Source: a methanotrophic endosymbiont of Bathymodiolus puteoserpentis (Logatchev) (GTDB lineage Bacteria > Pseudomonadota > Gammaproteobacteria > Methylococcales > Methylomonadaceae). Taken from it: a stretch of DNA of 64,000 nucleotides. Both the position numbers and the translations under genes were made by a program. A model generated the notes under the pieces. The model worked only from the letters and a program-made list of their open reading frames with translations. It was not told the DNA's origin and ran no database searches. Positions within the stretch are counted from its first letter, which is position 1, and each line of letters begins with the position of its first letter. Where the stretch lies: contig NZ_FQTQ01000059.1 in assembly GCF_900128525.1 (NCBI RefSeq), forward strand, positions 1 to 64,000. Reading direction: 5' to 3'. Shown piece by piece: positions 8,892-18,408 of this stretch.

Positions 8892-9589
8892 TTTCTATTC
8901 CCTTATACCTTGATACTGAACACGACTGTAGCTACTTAACAGAGCATAAGTCGCAGTTTGCTTATATACATCCTGAATTTCAACTCACGACAAAAACCTA
9001 CTCACAACTGATTGAACAAGGTTTCCGGCGCAGTGGCAGTCACGTGTATCAGCCCTATTGTAAAAATTGTCAAAAATGCGTTCCTGCGAGACTCGCTGTA
9101 AATGATTTTCAAGCATCAAGACAACAGCGCAGAACCAACAAAAAAAATACCGACTTACACGTTATTATTAAACCCGCACAATTTGAACAAGCTCATTTTG
9201 AACTCTACCAAACCTATCAACGCAACCGCCATGCTAGTGGCGCTATGGCAGATACCAATGCAAAAGACTATATCAGTTTTTTATCTAGTGACTGGTGCAA
9301 TACCTTATTTGTCGAGTTTTCTTGTTCCGGTGAACTAGTGGGTATCGCGGTTGTTGATCTCTTAGACAATGCCTTATCGGCTGTTTATACCTTTTTTGAT
9401 CCTAAATTTTCTCAACGCAGCCTAGGTGTTTATGCCGTACTATGGCAGATTGAACATGCTAAAACTCTGGGCTTAGAATGGCTTTATTTAGGCTATTGGA
9501 TAGCGGACTGTCAGAAAATGTCCTATAAAATCAATTATCAACCGCTACAAGGTTTAATTGATCATCAGTGGCAAATGATTAAGAAATAA
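8888..9589 (+). CDS. bpt: Aspartate/glutamate leucyltransferase (Bpt, ATE family)
   Basis: Bpt adds leucine to proteins with N-terminal Asp or Glu, feeding the same N-degron pathway as Aat. The 233 residues carry the ATE N-terminal cysteine cluster (YQPYCKNCQKCVPARL, about 56-71) followed by RRTNKK and the C-terminal acyltransferase region with AVYTFFDPKFSQRSLG and LGYWIADCQKMSYK. The start overlaps the aat stop as ATGA. The aat-bpt pairing is common in gammaproteobacteria and supports the assignment. Confidence 0.93.
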   Translation: MISIPLYLDTEHDCSYLTEHKSQFAYIHPEFQLTTKTYSQLIEQGFRRSGSHVYQPYCKNCQKCVPARLAVNDFQASRQQRRTNKKNTDLHVIIKPAQFEQAHFELYQTYQRNRHASGAMADTNAKDYISFLSSDWCNTLFVEFSCSGELVGIAVVDLLDNALSAVYTFFDPKFSQRSLGVYAVLWQIEHAKTLGLEWLYLGYWIADCQKMSYKINYQPLQGLIDHQWQMIKK

Positions 9590-9674
9590 TCCTATTTCGT
9601 TTGGCTATAAAAATCGTGGCATCCTTTATTATGGCTCTATGTGATTTGTAGTGGGTAATGCCAAAATATGTTTC

Positions 9675-9733
9675 GTAGGAGTAACTTTAGCCACAACAGT
9701 TCATACCACTATCGCAGCTAAAGCCACTCCCAC
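9675..9733. repeat. REP-like inverted repeat ('gtgggagtggctttagc' type)
   Basis: The left arm gtaggagtaactttagcc pairs imperfectly with gctaaagccactcccac. A relative with the same 'ggag..ctttag' arms lies at 61612-61667. Such hairpins resemble REP sequences scattered between genes. It sits between the convergent bpt and EAL genes, where it could also stop transcription, though no T-tract follows. Confidence 0.5.
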
Positions 9734-9802
9734 TTAAAGTTTAAACTGAAGAATGAAAGAGACCAGTAACAAAAGTAATTTTGGATTACAAACGTCCTCC
9801 AC

Positions 9803-10273
9803 CTAGTCAACTAACCCCAAAAAATCAGCAAAAGCCTCTTTATCTAAAGGCCTGCTTTTATAATAACCCTGATAGCTATCACAGCCTTTTTGCCGCAAAA
9901 AGTCTAATTGTTCAGCTGTTTCTACACCTTCTGCCAGCACTTTAAAATTTAAAGTTTGCCCTATGGCAATAATGGTTGAAGCTATCTCCATATCACTTAT
10001 GTCAAATGGGATATCATCAATAAAACTCTTATCAATTTTAAGTACATCCAAAGGGAAGCGCTTTAGGTAAGCTAAAGAGGAATAGCCTGTACCAAAATCA
10101 TCAATCGCAAGGCGCACGCCGAGCGCGCGTAATTTATTTAACATGTAAATATTCCCCTCTTGGTTTTCCATAAGACTGCCTTCCGTTAACTCTAATTCCA
10201 ATAGTCCAGCCGGAAATTTCGTTTCTGCCAACACCTCTTCTACCAAAGAAATAAAATCTGAGCCTTGAAACAC
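9803..10273 (-). pseudogene. Detached C-terminal part of an EAL phosphodiesterase domain
   Basis: These 156 codons continue the EAL domain of the gene at 10240-13452 in a different frame. They contain the later EAL motifs: ELTEGSLMEN, AIDDFGTGYSSLAYLKRFP with the catalytic DDFG, LKIDKSFIDD, and AEGVETAEQLDFLR. The nominal GTG start at 10273 is an artefact of the frame change: PKQC in the longer frame continues naturally as FQGSDF here. One extra base near 10262-10266 would restore a single protein of about 1220 residues. A sequencing error or a real frameshift mutation cannot be told apart. Confidence 0.75.
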
Positions 10274-13200
10274 TGCTTAGGTGAAACATTAACAGCTAAA
10301 GTTATTTTAACTAAGCCCTGATCTAGCCACTGCTTACCTTGACGACATGTTTCCCGCAAAACCCACTCACCTAAAGGAATAATCAATCCCGAATCCTCAG
10401 CAATCGGAATAAATTGATCTGGCGAAATAAGCCCATTTTCTGGATCTTGCCAGCGCACTAATGCCTCTGCACCAACGATGTTTCCACTATTAATATCCAC
10501 TTGAGGTTGATAAAACACGCGTAATTCTTGCTGTTTAATGGCATAACGTAATCGAGATTCAATCTTAAGCTTTTCACATGCTAACCGAGTTAGACTCTCC
10601 GTAAAAAAAGCAAAACAACCTCGTCCATTATCTTTTGCTTGGTATAACGCCATACCTACATGGTCCATTAATTTTTCAGCACTCTGTCCATCTTTGGGAT
10701 ACAAACAAATTCCAATACTCGCACCAATACGCACATCGTTGCTTTGTGCGAGTACAAACGGAACAGACAAGATGCTAACAATTTTCTCAGCTATACGCCC
10801 TATGTCTTCTATATGTTCAATATTGTCCAATAAAATCATGAATTCATCCCCACCCAAACGAGCGACCATATCAATTTCCCTTAGTGACTCAGAAATACGT
10901 CCAGCAACCTGTTTAAGCAGTTCATCACCCGCTAAATGCCCCAAAGTATCATTAACCGCTTTAAAGCGATCCAAATCTAACATCAATACTGCAAATTCCT
11001 TTGCCTCTCTCTTAGATCGGGCAATACTTTGCTCCATACGATCTTGTAAATAACGTCGATTAGGTAACTGGGTTAATGGATCATAATAAGCCAACCGCCT
11101 AATTATTTCCTCTGCCTCTTTCCGTTCCTTGATATTACGCCAAGCCGCGTAAACAATATCTTCACCTCTAATAATTATTGGCGTTAAACTGACCTCTACC
11201 AGAAAGGCCGTCCCTTCCACGTTAATATGCTCCCATTCAAACCGATGAAAGCCTTGCTCTTGCGCAATAGCAACCATTTGCGCCGCTTTTTCAATAGACT
11301 TATAACCATCAGGTTGAAATTCTGGAGAAATATCTGCGGGTGAAATATTAAGTAACTCTTTTTTTGAATGAAAGCCTAACTCATTTAGCGCAGCAATATT
11401 GCCATCATAAAAATAACCACTTTTAAGCAACAATACGGCATCTCCCGAATATTCAAATAACTTTCTTAAAGCGGACTCACTTTCACGTAGTGTATTTTCA
11501 ATTTGTTTACGCTCATTAACCTCTTGATCTAAAGTTTTATTTTGTTCATTCAACTCAATTTCAGCTAAAAGACGGTTTTCATTTGTCAAAACTACCCACC
11601 AAGAAGCAGTACAGATCAATACTGCCATAACAAAGAATAAAGTATAAAGATGAGATTGCTGCTCAATAAAAATCGAGCGATGCGCATACTCTGGTGCTTC
11701 TAAGTAGACCAACCAAAAAGCAAGCCCAACAATACTCAACATACTGCCAGAAAGCAGGGTAAAGCTAGCTATTCTACGTGTAGCATTATCCGATAGATGC
11801 TGTTTAAACAAGCGTTTAAATAACTGATGAAATAAAGATTCTTGGGCAGGTTTGCATTGATCTCGACAACTAGACTCTAAAGTGCAACAAAGTGAACAAA
11901 TAGGTACCTCATGAGATGGACAATGCGCCATATCTGTTTCTGCATAATGCTGTTCACAAACCTCACAAGCCACCAAAGTATCTGAGCTGATAAAATGTTT
12001 ATTATCACGTGCAATATAATATTTACCTTTCGTTATAATCGCAATTAAAGGTGATAATATAAGGCTTAACAACATAGCAAATAACCATGAATAAGCTTGC
12101 GCATAATCACCAAATAAGCCACCAAATGCCAATATAGAAACAAACGCGGAAATTAACATGCTGACAAAGCCGACAGGGTTAAAGTCATATAAGTGTGCCC
12201 GCTTAAATTCGACGATCGGTGGGCTGAGCTTTAGCGGTTTATTAATGACTAAATCAGCAAAGACTGCAAAAACCCAGGCAACAGCAGCATTAGAATACAG
12301 TCCTAAAATGGCATGCAAAGCCTCAAAAACCCCCAACTCCATTAATAACAAAGCAATCGCAATATTAAAAACTAACCACACAACGCGCCCAGGGTGATTA
12401 TGCGTAACGCGAGAGAAAAAATTAGACCAAGCTAATGAGCCGGCATAAGCATTAGTAACATTAATTTTAATTTGCGAGATAACAACAAAAATCGTCGTTA
12501 CTAGCAATGCATTCGCTGAATTTTCAAAAACATACTGATAAGCAACTAAATACATCTGCACAGGCTCTTTAGCATCAGCCAATCCTAATCCTGTCATGAC
12601 CACCAAAGAAGCCAACAAAGCACCGCCTAATTGCTTAAGACAGCCTAAGACAATCCACCCCGGTCCAGCAGCAACTAAAGATAGCCACCAGATAACACGA
12701 TTGCTCTTATGCTTATCTGGCATAAAACGCAAATAATCCACCTGTTCACCAATTTGCGCAATTAAAGAAAAAGAAATGCCCGTTGCGATACCAAAATAAT
12801 ACCAATCAAACTGGTTCGAACCATTGAGGTCACCTTGATAGCTTACTAAAAATGCTAAAGCTTTGGGTTCTTGAGTAAAAACAAAATAGAAAGGCAGTAT
12901 CATCAACAGCAACCAAATAGGCTGAGTCCAACGATGTAGCTGATTAATGGCAGTTACCCCATAAAACACGATAGGAATAATAATCAAGGAACAAAACAGA
13001 TACCCCCAATGCAAGGGTAAATTAAAATATAGCTTGAGTGCTTGCGCCATAATAGCGGCTTCTAAGGCAAAGAAAATAAAACAGAAAGAGGCGTAAATCA
13101 GTGAGGTAACGGTAGAGCCCACATAACCAAAGCCAGCACTGCGTGTTAACAGATCAATATCAATGTTATAACGCGCAGCATAATAAGAAATCGGAGATCC

Positions 13201-13452
13201 TGCGATAAAAATAAGCACTGAGGCAAGCATAATCGCCCAAAAAGCATTACTAAAACCATAGTTTAATAATAAAACAGCACCAATTGCCTCTAACGCCAGA
13301 AATGAGATACCACCTAACGCAGTATTAGCTAGCTGTAATGGCGACCACTTGCGGAAACTAGAAGGCGAATAACGCAAAGCATAATCTTCTAATGTTTCAT
13401 CTGCGACCCATTGATTATATTCTCTACGTGTTTTTTCAACTGTGTGCTTCAT
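10240..13452 (-). CDS. NCS1-type permease fused to PAS, GGDEF and EAL domains (frameshifted at its end)
   Basis: The 1070-residue product begins with a nucleobase:cation symporter-1 (cytosine permease-like) domain of about 12 helices (1-480). A cysteine-rich, probable zinc-binding knuckle follows (CEVC...CSLCC...C, about 495-535). Two more helices (about 555-625), a coiled coil and a PAS domain (about 660-770) come next. The GGDEF domain has an intact RLGGDEF near 867 and an RxxD inhibitory site (REID) five residues before it. The EAL domain begins with AEALVRW near 996. The reading frame leaves the EAL domain after PKQCF and the rest is at 9803-10273. The design suggests a transporter-like sensor controlling c-di-GMP. 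If the frameshift is real, phosphodiesterase activity is lost while cyclase activity may persist. No pathway gene adjoins it. Confidence 0.85.
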   Translation of the reverse strand: MKHTVEKTRREYNQWVADETLEDYALRYSPSSFRKWSPLQLANTALGGISFLALEAIGAVLLLNYGFSNAFWAIMLASVLIFIAGSPISYYAARYNIDIDLLTRSAGFGYVGSTVTSLIYASFCFIFFALEAAIMAQALKLYFNLPLHWGYLFCSLIIIPIVFYGVTAINQLHRWTQPIWLLLMILPFYFVFTQEPKALAFLVSYQGDLNGSNQFDWYYFGIATGISFSLIAQIGEQVDYLRFMPDKHKSNRVIWWLSLVAAGPGWIVLGCLKQLGGALLASLVVMTGLGLADAKEPVQMYLVAYQYVFENSANALLVTTIFVVISQIKINVTNAYAGSLAWSNFFSRVTHNHPGRVVWLVFNIAIALLLMELGVFEALHAILGLYSNAAVAWVFAVFADLVINKPLKLSPPIVEFKRAHLYDFNPVGFVSMLISAFVSILAFGGLFGDYAQAYSWLFAMLLSLILSPLIAIITKGKYYIARDNKHFISSDTLVACEVCEQHYAETDMAHCPSHEVPICSLCCTLESSCRDQCKPAQESLFHQLFKRLFKQHLSDNATRRIASFTLLSGSMLSIVGLAFWLVYLEAPEYAHRSIFIEQQSHLYTLFFVMAVLICTASWWVVLTNENRLLAEIELNEQNKTLDQEVNERKQIENTLRESESALRKLFEYSGDAVLLLKSGYFYDGNIAALNELGFHSKKELLNISPADISPEFQPDGYKSIEKAAQMVAIAQEQGFHRFEWEHINVEGTAFLVEVSLTPIIIRGEDIVYAAWRNIKERKEAEEIIRRLAYYDPLTQLPNRRYLQDRMEQSIARSKREAKEFAVLMLDLDRFKAVNDTLGHLAGDELLKQVAGRISESLREIDMVARLGGDEFMILLDNIEHIEDIGRIAEKIVSILSVPFVLAQSNDVRIGASIGICLYPKDGQSAEKLMDHVGMALYQAKDNGRGCFAFFTESLTRLACEKLKIESRLRYAIKQQELRVFYQPQVDINSGNIVGAEALVRWQDPENGLISPDQFIPIAEDSGLIIPLGEWVLRETCRQGKQWLDQGLVKITLAVNVSPKQCFKAQILFLW

Positions 13453-13554
13453 TAAGCTTGCCGTGAGAAAAATAAGCCATTGCTTTAGCCTATATTTTTT
13501 ACCAGTTGCTCGATTATCAATGGAGAAATCATACTCACTTAAAGCAAGATTAAG

Positions 13555-13740
13555 CTAATAATTAAGCTGGTAATAAAAAGCCAAAAAAATTAATTGTAAA
13601 AAATTCAATAGCCAAAAAAATAAAACAAATAAAGCCCATTTTACTTGTTTAGATTTATCAGCATAATTTAATTTTATAAGTAGCCAACTAACAAACGTAG
13701 CAACAAACAAAATTACCGAAGCAACCAATGCATAATTCAT
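13555..13740 (-). CDS. Small membrane protein of unknown function
   Basis: The 61 codons encode two hydrophobic segments (about 5-23 and 36-58) separated by a short basic loop, NYADKSKQVK. The gene lies three bases downstream of ftsK in the same direction, so it may be read from the ftsK transcript. I do not recognise a family. The composition (aromatic, few charged residues) is that of a genuine small membrane protein, but no motif confirms it. Confidence 0.5.
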   Translation of the reverse strand: MNYALVASVILFVATFVSWLLIKLNYADKSKQVKWALFVLFFWLLNFLQLIFLAFYYQLNY

Positions 13741-13743
13741 TTT

Positions 13744-16101
13744 TTAATCTTCTTTAATCGGTGGCGGCGCTAATACCTGACGGCTTCCGCTGCCCTCTGC
13801 CGGTGATATAACGCCTGCCATTTCCATTGCTTCAATCATCGATGCGGCACGGTTATAGCCCACTTTAAACTTTCGTTGTACGCTAGAAATTGAAGCCTTA
13901 CGTGACTCCGTAACAAAAGCAACAGCTTGATCATAAAGCTCATCCATTTCTGAATCAAGCGCGTCTTGCCCGGTCACAAAAGAGCCATCACCGGCATCTG
14001 AATACTCTTGGGTAATTTCTTCTAAATAATTAGCAGGTGCAGTTTTTTTCAAAAATTCAACAACATGGTGCACTTCATGGTCATCCACAAAAGCACCGTG
14101 TGCGCGTATAGGAATATTTGTTCCAGCGGGCATAAATAACATATCTCCATTACCCAGCAAAAATTCGGCACCGCCTTGATCTAATACTGTACGTGAATCA
14201 ATACGCGATGATACTTGAAAAGAAAGCCGAGAAGGCACATTCGCTTTAATCAAGCCGGTTAAAACATCCACTGATGGGCGTTGGGTTGCTAAAATCAAAT
14301 GAATACCCGCAGCACGCGCTTTTTGGGCTAAACGGGCAATCAACTCTTCTACTTTCTTACCAACAATCATCATCATGTCGGCTAATTCATCAATTACAAT
14401 AACAATATGTGGCAAGGTACTCAGTGTTGGTACACTTGCCCCTTCTGCTAATTCAATTTCATAAGTATACATAGGATCCTTAATCGACTCACCACGCTTC
14501 TCTGCTTCGCGTACTGCATGATTTAATCCAGCTAAATTTCTAACGCCGACCTTAGACATTAGTTTATAGCGCCGCTCCATCTCAGCAACTGCCCAACGTA
14601 ATGCATTAGCAGCATCTTTCATATCTGTGACTACAGGTGTCAATAAATGTGGAATTCCCTCGTAAACTGATAACTCCAGCATTTTAGGGTCAATCATAAT
14701 CATTCTGACTTCATCAGGTGTCGCCTTATACAGCATACTCAAAATCATGGTATTAATCGCAACTGATTTACCCGAACCTGTTGTGCCCGCGACTAATAAG
14801 TGCGGCATTTTCGCTAAATCAGCAGTGACTGGTGAACCGGAAATATCCTTACCTAAAAGCATTGTTAAAGGTGACTTAGCTTTAGCAAACTTAGCCGACT
14901 CAATGCCTTCTCTAAACGAGACCATTTCCCGTTCTTGATTGGGGATTTCTAAACCAATCACTGATTTACCCGTAATAACTTCTACGATACGTACACTAGT
15001 CACCGATAGAGCACGCGCTAAATCTTTTGCTAAACCAGTAATTCGGCTAACCTTAACACCGGCAGCAGGTTGCATTTCAAAACGCGTAATCACCGGCCCA
15101 GGTAAAACAGCTGTCACTTCAACAACAACATTAAAATCGAGTAAAGCTTGCTCCACTAAACGCGACATATCTTCCAGCTCGTCTGCAGAATAACTGTTTA
15201 CCTTATTAACGATAATATCCAATAACTCGGTACTGGGTAGTGTCCCTGCTTCGACTTCATCTTTAAACAGGTCTATTTGACCTTTTTTCTTGAGCACATT
15301 CGGTTGAGAAAAACTAGCTTCAACATTTTTCAGTACATTGATGCTCGGCGTTTTTTTTACCTTACTGGAAGTTGGCTTAACCGGATCTTTATCAGCAGAA
15401 ATAGAGTTCTTAAGTTCTATTTTAGACATGCTGGGTGCTGACTTTATTGTATTTGAGTGAGTAACTATTGAGTTGCTTTTTCGCGTTGTTATTTGTGCCC
15501 AAGCTTGCAATGTTTTTTGGTAAGCTAAACGACTTAAGAATAAAGTATATCTCCCCACCACTTCCATGACACGAAACCATGAAATATTAGTGTATAAAGT
15601 TATTCCAGAGAAAAAAACAGCCAAAAGAAATAAAGTTGCGCCCGAATTACCAAAGGTGACCACTAAACTATCACCTAACTCTTGACCGACGATACCCCCA
15701 CTATTCCTAGGTAATTCAATCCGGCAGCGTAATAAATGCAAATAACAAACAGTCGTCGCAGAAATAATAGCGAGCACAAGACCCAGCCACCGGACATAAC
15801 TAAACCAGCCTGTAGCATGGATAGTTTTTTTAGTAAAAAACAAATAGCCTTGCCACAGAATAATCAACGGAAAACTAAACGCAATAACCCCAAAAAAACT
15901 AAAGGAAATATCAGCCAGCCAAGCTCCTACAATACCTCCCGCATTCGCAATACCATTATGAGACCCGCTATGCGACCAGCCTGCATCCTCATGACTAAAT
16001 GAAACTAAAGAAATAAAATAAAAAAGAGCAATGACGACAAATCCTAATAAAGCAATTTCACGCAGACCTCGTACCGCCTTTTCTTCTATTACTGCTGCCA
16101 T
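13744..16101 (-). CDS. ftsK: DNA translocase FtsK
   Basis: FtsK is anchored at the division septum and pumps DNA to resolve chromosome dimers at dif with XerCD. Translation probably starts at the ATG at 16101 (MAAVIEEK) rather than 14 codons upstream, giving 785 residues. Four or five membrane helices fill about 15-190, followed by a short linker (about 200-300), an alpha-beta core, and the RecA-like motor with Walker A AGTTGSGKS near 440 and Walker B VIVIDELADMM near 550. The C-terminal winged-helix gamma domain (VQRKFKVGYNRAASMIEAMEMAGVI) recognises KOPS. The linker is short compared with E. coli FtsK, as in many other proteobacteria. A divergent peroxidase gene lies upstream. Confidence 0.96.
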   Translation of the reverse strand: MAAVIEEKAVRGLREIALLGFVVIALFYFISLVSFSHEDAGWSHSGSHNGIANAGGIVGAWLADISFSFFGVIAFSFPLIILWQGYLFFTKKTIHATGWFSYVRWLGLVLAIISATTVCYLHLLRCRIELPRNSGGIVGQELGDSLVVTFGNSGATLFLLAVFFSGITLYTNISWFRVMEVVGRYTLFLSRLAYQKTLQAWAQITTRKSNSIVTHSNTIKSAPSMSKIELKNSISADKDPVKPTSSKVKKTPSINVLKNVEASFSQPNVLKKKGQIDLFKDEVEAGTLPSTELLDIIVNKVNSYSADELEDMSRLVEQALLDFNVVVEVTAVLPGPVITRFEMQPAAGVKVSRITGLAKDLARALSVTSVRIVEVITGKSVIGLEIPNQEREMVSFREGIESAKFAKAKSPLTMLLGKDISGSPVTADLAKMPHLLVAGTTGSGKSVAINTMILSMLYKATPDEVRMIMIDPKMLELSVYEGIPHLLTPVVTDMKDAANALRWAVAEMERRYKLMSKVGVRNLAGLNHAVREAEKRGESIKDPMYTYEIELAEGASVPTLSTLPHIVIVIDELADMMMIVGKKVEELIARLAQKARAAGIHLILATQRPSVDVLTGLIKANVPSRLSFQVSSRIDSRTVLDQGGAEFLLGNGDMLFMPAGTNIPIRAHGAFVDDHEVHHVVEFLKKTAPANYLEEITQEYSDAGDGSFVTGQDALDSEMDELYDQAVAFVTESRKASISSVQRKFKVGYNRAASMIEAMEMAGVISPAEGSGSRQVLAPPPIKED

Positions 16102-16332
16102 TAAAAATCCCAAATATCTTACTAAAACAAAACAATACAGCAATCATTACACAAAACACTTGAAATATAAAGAGACTACCCTGCAAGTTTCATAGTAACC
16201 AATATCGCACATCAGCCCAAATAAAAAGCCTATTAATTTTATCACTTATTTTTACTTGACTAGGGGCATCAAATGCAATTCAAATGTGATATTATTTAAA
16301 ACCTTAAAAACTATAATAATCTGGAGGAAGGT

Positions 16333-17337
16333 ATGCCAAAAATTCATTCTATTGTTTCTGCAATTACACTTGTAGGATCAATCTCAGTCGCCTCAGCATG
16401 GGAAGCTCTACCAACTACTGCTCCGGCACCTGCTAACAACCCGACTACTGCTGAAAAAGTTGAATTAGGTCGTATGTTGTATCATGACCCAAGATTATCA
16501 TCGACAGGGACGGTTTCTTGTGCTTCTTGTCATAATACTATGCTGGGTGGCGAGGATAACCGCCCTAATTCTATGGGTGTTCATGGACAAACAGGTGGTC
16601 GTAGCGCTCCAACTGTCTGGAATTCAGCTTTTAATAAAGTACAATTCTGGGATGGCCGCGCCGCTAGCCTTGAAGAACAAGCGGCGGGGCCTGTGACTAA
16701 CCCTATCGAAATGGGCATGAAAAATTGGGATGATGTTGTCGTACGCTTAAAATCAATTGCAGGTTACCAAGCCTACTTCGATAAAGCATTTGGCGAAAAT
16801 TCAATCTCAAAAGATAACGCAACTAAAGCAATTGCCGCTTACGAAAGAACATTAATCACGCCTAACAGCGCTTATGATAAATATGCTAAAGGTGATAAAA
16901 CAGCCCTAACAGCACAGCAAATACGTGGTTTAAAAACAATGGCAAAATTAGGCTGTACAACATGTCACAGCGGCCCTGCATTTAATGGCGATGGTTCTTT
17001 CCAAAAATTTCCTGTTATCAATAATGCCTATTTAGAAAAGAAATATCAATTTGCTAATGATAAAGGTCTTTTTGAAGTAACCGCTAAAAGTGGTGATGAA
17101 CATTTCTTTAAAGTCCCTACACTACGTAATATTGCTTTAACAGCGCCTTATTTTCATAACGGCTCTGTTAAGACGCTAGAGAAAGCTGTTAAAGTTATGG
17201 CTAAAGTTCAATTAGGTAAGAAACTATCTAATGAAGAGACGGCTGATATTGTTGCTTTCTTAAATGCTTTAACAGGTGAGTTCCCTAAGCAAACTATGCC
17301 TACTCTACCAGCAACAAACGGCACTTCATTTAATTAA
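16333..17337 (+). CDS. Di-heme cytochrome c peroxidase
   Basis: This periplasmic enzyme reduces hydrogen peroxide with electrons from small cytochromes. The 334 residues start with a Sec signal peptide (about 1-22, ending VASA). Two heme c motifs are present: CASCH near residue 63 and CTTCH near 208. The typical sequence GRSAPTVWNSAFN follows the first, and FKVPTLRNIALTAPYFHNG lies in the C-terminal half. A strong ribosome binding site (ggaggaagg) precedes the ATG. The gene stands alone, with a terminator right behind it. MauG-like members share the fold, but motif spacing and length favour a CcpA/Ccp-type peroxidase. Confidence 0.92.
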   Translation: MPKIHSIVSAITLVGSISVASAWEALPTTAPAPANNPTTAEKVELGRMLYHDPRLSSTGTVSCASCHNTMLGGEDNRPNSMGVHGQTGGRSAPTVWNSAFNKVQFWDGRAASLEEQAAGPVTNPIEMGMKNWDDVVVRLKSIAGYQAYFDKAFGENSISKDNATKAIAAYERTLITPNSAYDKYAKGDKTALTAQQIRGLKTMAKLGCTTCHSGPAFNGDGSFQKFPVINNAYLEKKYQFANDKGLFEVTAKSGDEHFFKVPTLRNIALTAPYFHNGSVKTLEKAVKVMAKVQLGKKLSNEETADIVAFLNALTGEFPKQTMPTLPATNGTSFN

Positions 17338-17350
17338 TTTAATTTAATAA

Positions 17351-17393
17351 AAATTCCTTAACTTATATTTATATAGTTAAGGAATTTTTTCTT
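17351..17393 (+). terminator. Rho-independent terminator after the cytochrome c peroxidase gene
   Basis: The arms aaattccttaact and agttaaggaattt (13 base pairs) enclose an AT-rich loop and are followed by a run of T (17385-17390) and cttt. It lies 13 bases after the stop codon. Confidence 0.85.
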
Positions 17394-17639
17394 TTACCAT
17401 TATATTATTTAGCCATTTTCATAAATCAGAAAACTTAGCTTTATAGGAAAACGTCTGGCATAGAACTAATGATTGCTCAATATGCTAACCCTGCTTTTGA
17501 ATTTAAATACAAAGAATATCTAGTTTGATCACTATTTTCGAAGGCTGGACTAATAAATTTCTAGTTTATCGCAACAAATACTTTTCATTCTAATTAGCTG
17601 TCTTTTTTATCTTTAACTAACTTTTAGACTGATTATTTT

Positions 17640-18029
17640 ATGAGAAAAAAACTCACCCTAGGTTTTACTTTAATTGAAATTATCATCGCTGTCTTCATAC
17701 TGGGTATTTTGGCTGGTACCACTGTTTCACTGATAATGGATAGCTCAGATACTGAACACTTAACCAAGGTTAATCAAGACATTCGAATTATTAAATCAGC
17801 ATTAAATGAGTATAAGTTAGATAAATTTAATTACCCAACCACTGAAGAAGGCCTAAAAAAGTTAGTCCCTAAATATATAAAGCATGTTCCCAAAGACCCT
17901 TGGGGCAATATTTACTTATACCTCAGCCCAGGCGAGCGCGGTGCTGTGGATATTTTCACTTATGGCGCAGATGCAAAAAAAGGCGGTGAAGACATCAATA
18001 CCGACTTAGGTAATTGGGATGTCGATTAA
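17640..18029 (+). CDS. gspG: Type II secretion major pseudopilin GspG-like protein
   Basis: GspG builds the pseudopilus of the type II secretion system. The 129-residue protein has a short basic leader, a prepilin peptidase site G|FTLIEIIIAVFILGIL at residues 9-24, and the diagnostic C-terminal calcium-binding region: YPTTEEGL, PKDPWGN and GGEDINTDLGNWD. Length and motifs are complete. No other gsp gene is adjacent, so this may be an orphan paralogue or the system may be scattered. A PilZ gene follows 61 bases later on the same strand. Confidence 0.85.
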   Translation: MRKKLTLGFTLIEIIIAVFILGILAGTTVSLIMDSSDTEHLTKVNQDIRIIKSALNEYKLDKFNYPTTEEGLKKLVPKYIKHVPKDPWGNIYLYLSPGERGAVDIFTYGADAKKGGEDINTDLGNWDVD

Positions 18030-18090
18030 ATTTTGCTAGAATAACACTCCTTAATATTATTTTTACCCCCCCTTAAAACTCAGACTCCTC

Positions 18091-18354
18091 ATGAAAGAGC
18101 TTCGTCAACACCCTCGCTTATTGCACCGAGCCAGCGTTAACCTTACTTTTACCTCGGGTCACACAATCTCAACTCATACTATTGATATGTCTCATGGCGG
18201 CTTGTTTATCGCTTGCACTGATCACCCAGAAGTACAAGAAGGCGATATATTGAACATTATCGTTAACGGGATACAAAATCCTGTCGCTCGCGATATTAAA
18301 ATAATTCGAGTGGAGCCAGGAAAAGGCTTTGGTATTGAGTTTGTCGAATCCTAA
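18091..18354 (+). CDS. PilZ domain c-di-GMP binding protein
   Basis: The 87-residue protein is a single PilZ domain. The c-di-GMP binding motifs are visible: RQHPR at about residues 4-8 (RxxxR) and DMSHGG at about 32-37 (DxSxxG). Such stand-alone PilZ proteins act as c-di-GMP receptors that bind partners in motility, secretion or polysaccharide synthesis. Closeness to a pseudopilin gene suggests, but does not show, a link to secretion or pilus assembly. Confidence 0.88.
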   Translation: MKELRQHPRLLHRASVNLTFTSGHTISTHTIDMSHGGLFIACTDHPEVQEGDILNIIVNGIQNPVARDIKIIRVEPGKGFGIEFVES

Positions 18355-18408
18355 AACTACATTAAAATATAGGAGAGGCTAATTTTAAGCGCTCCCATGT
18401 TTTCAAAC

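Noticed and set aside
10262-10273. Programmed ribosomal frameshift joining the two EAL pieces
   Set aside because: No slippery heptamer or downstream structure is evident; mutation or sequencing error is simpler.
13453-13554. Possible promoter or RNA between the small membrane protein and the permease gene
   Set aside because: Only AT-rich sequence with no clear motif.
16256-16275. FNR-like site (ttgac...atcaa) upstream of the peroxidase gene
   Set aside because: The half sites are seven bases apart instead of four, and one half is imperfect.
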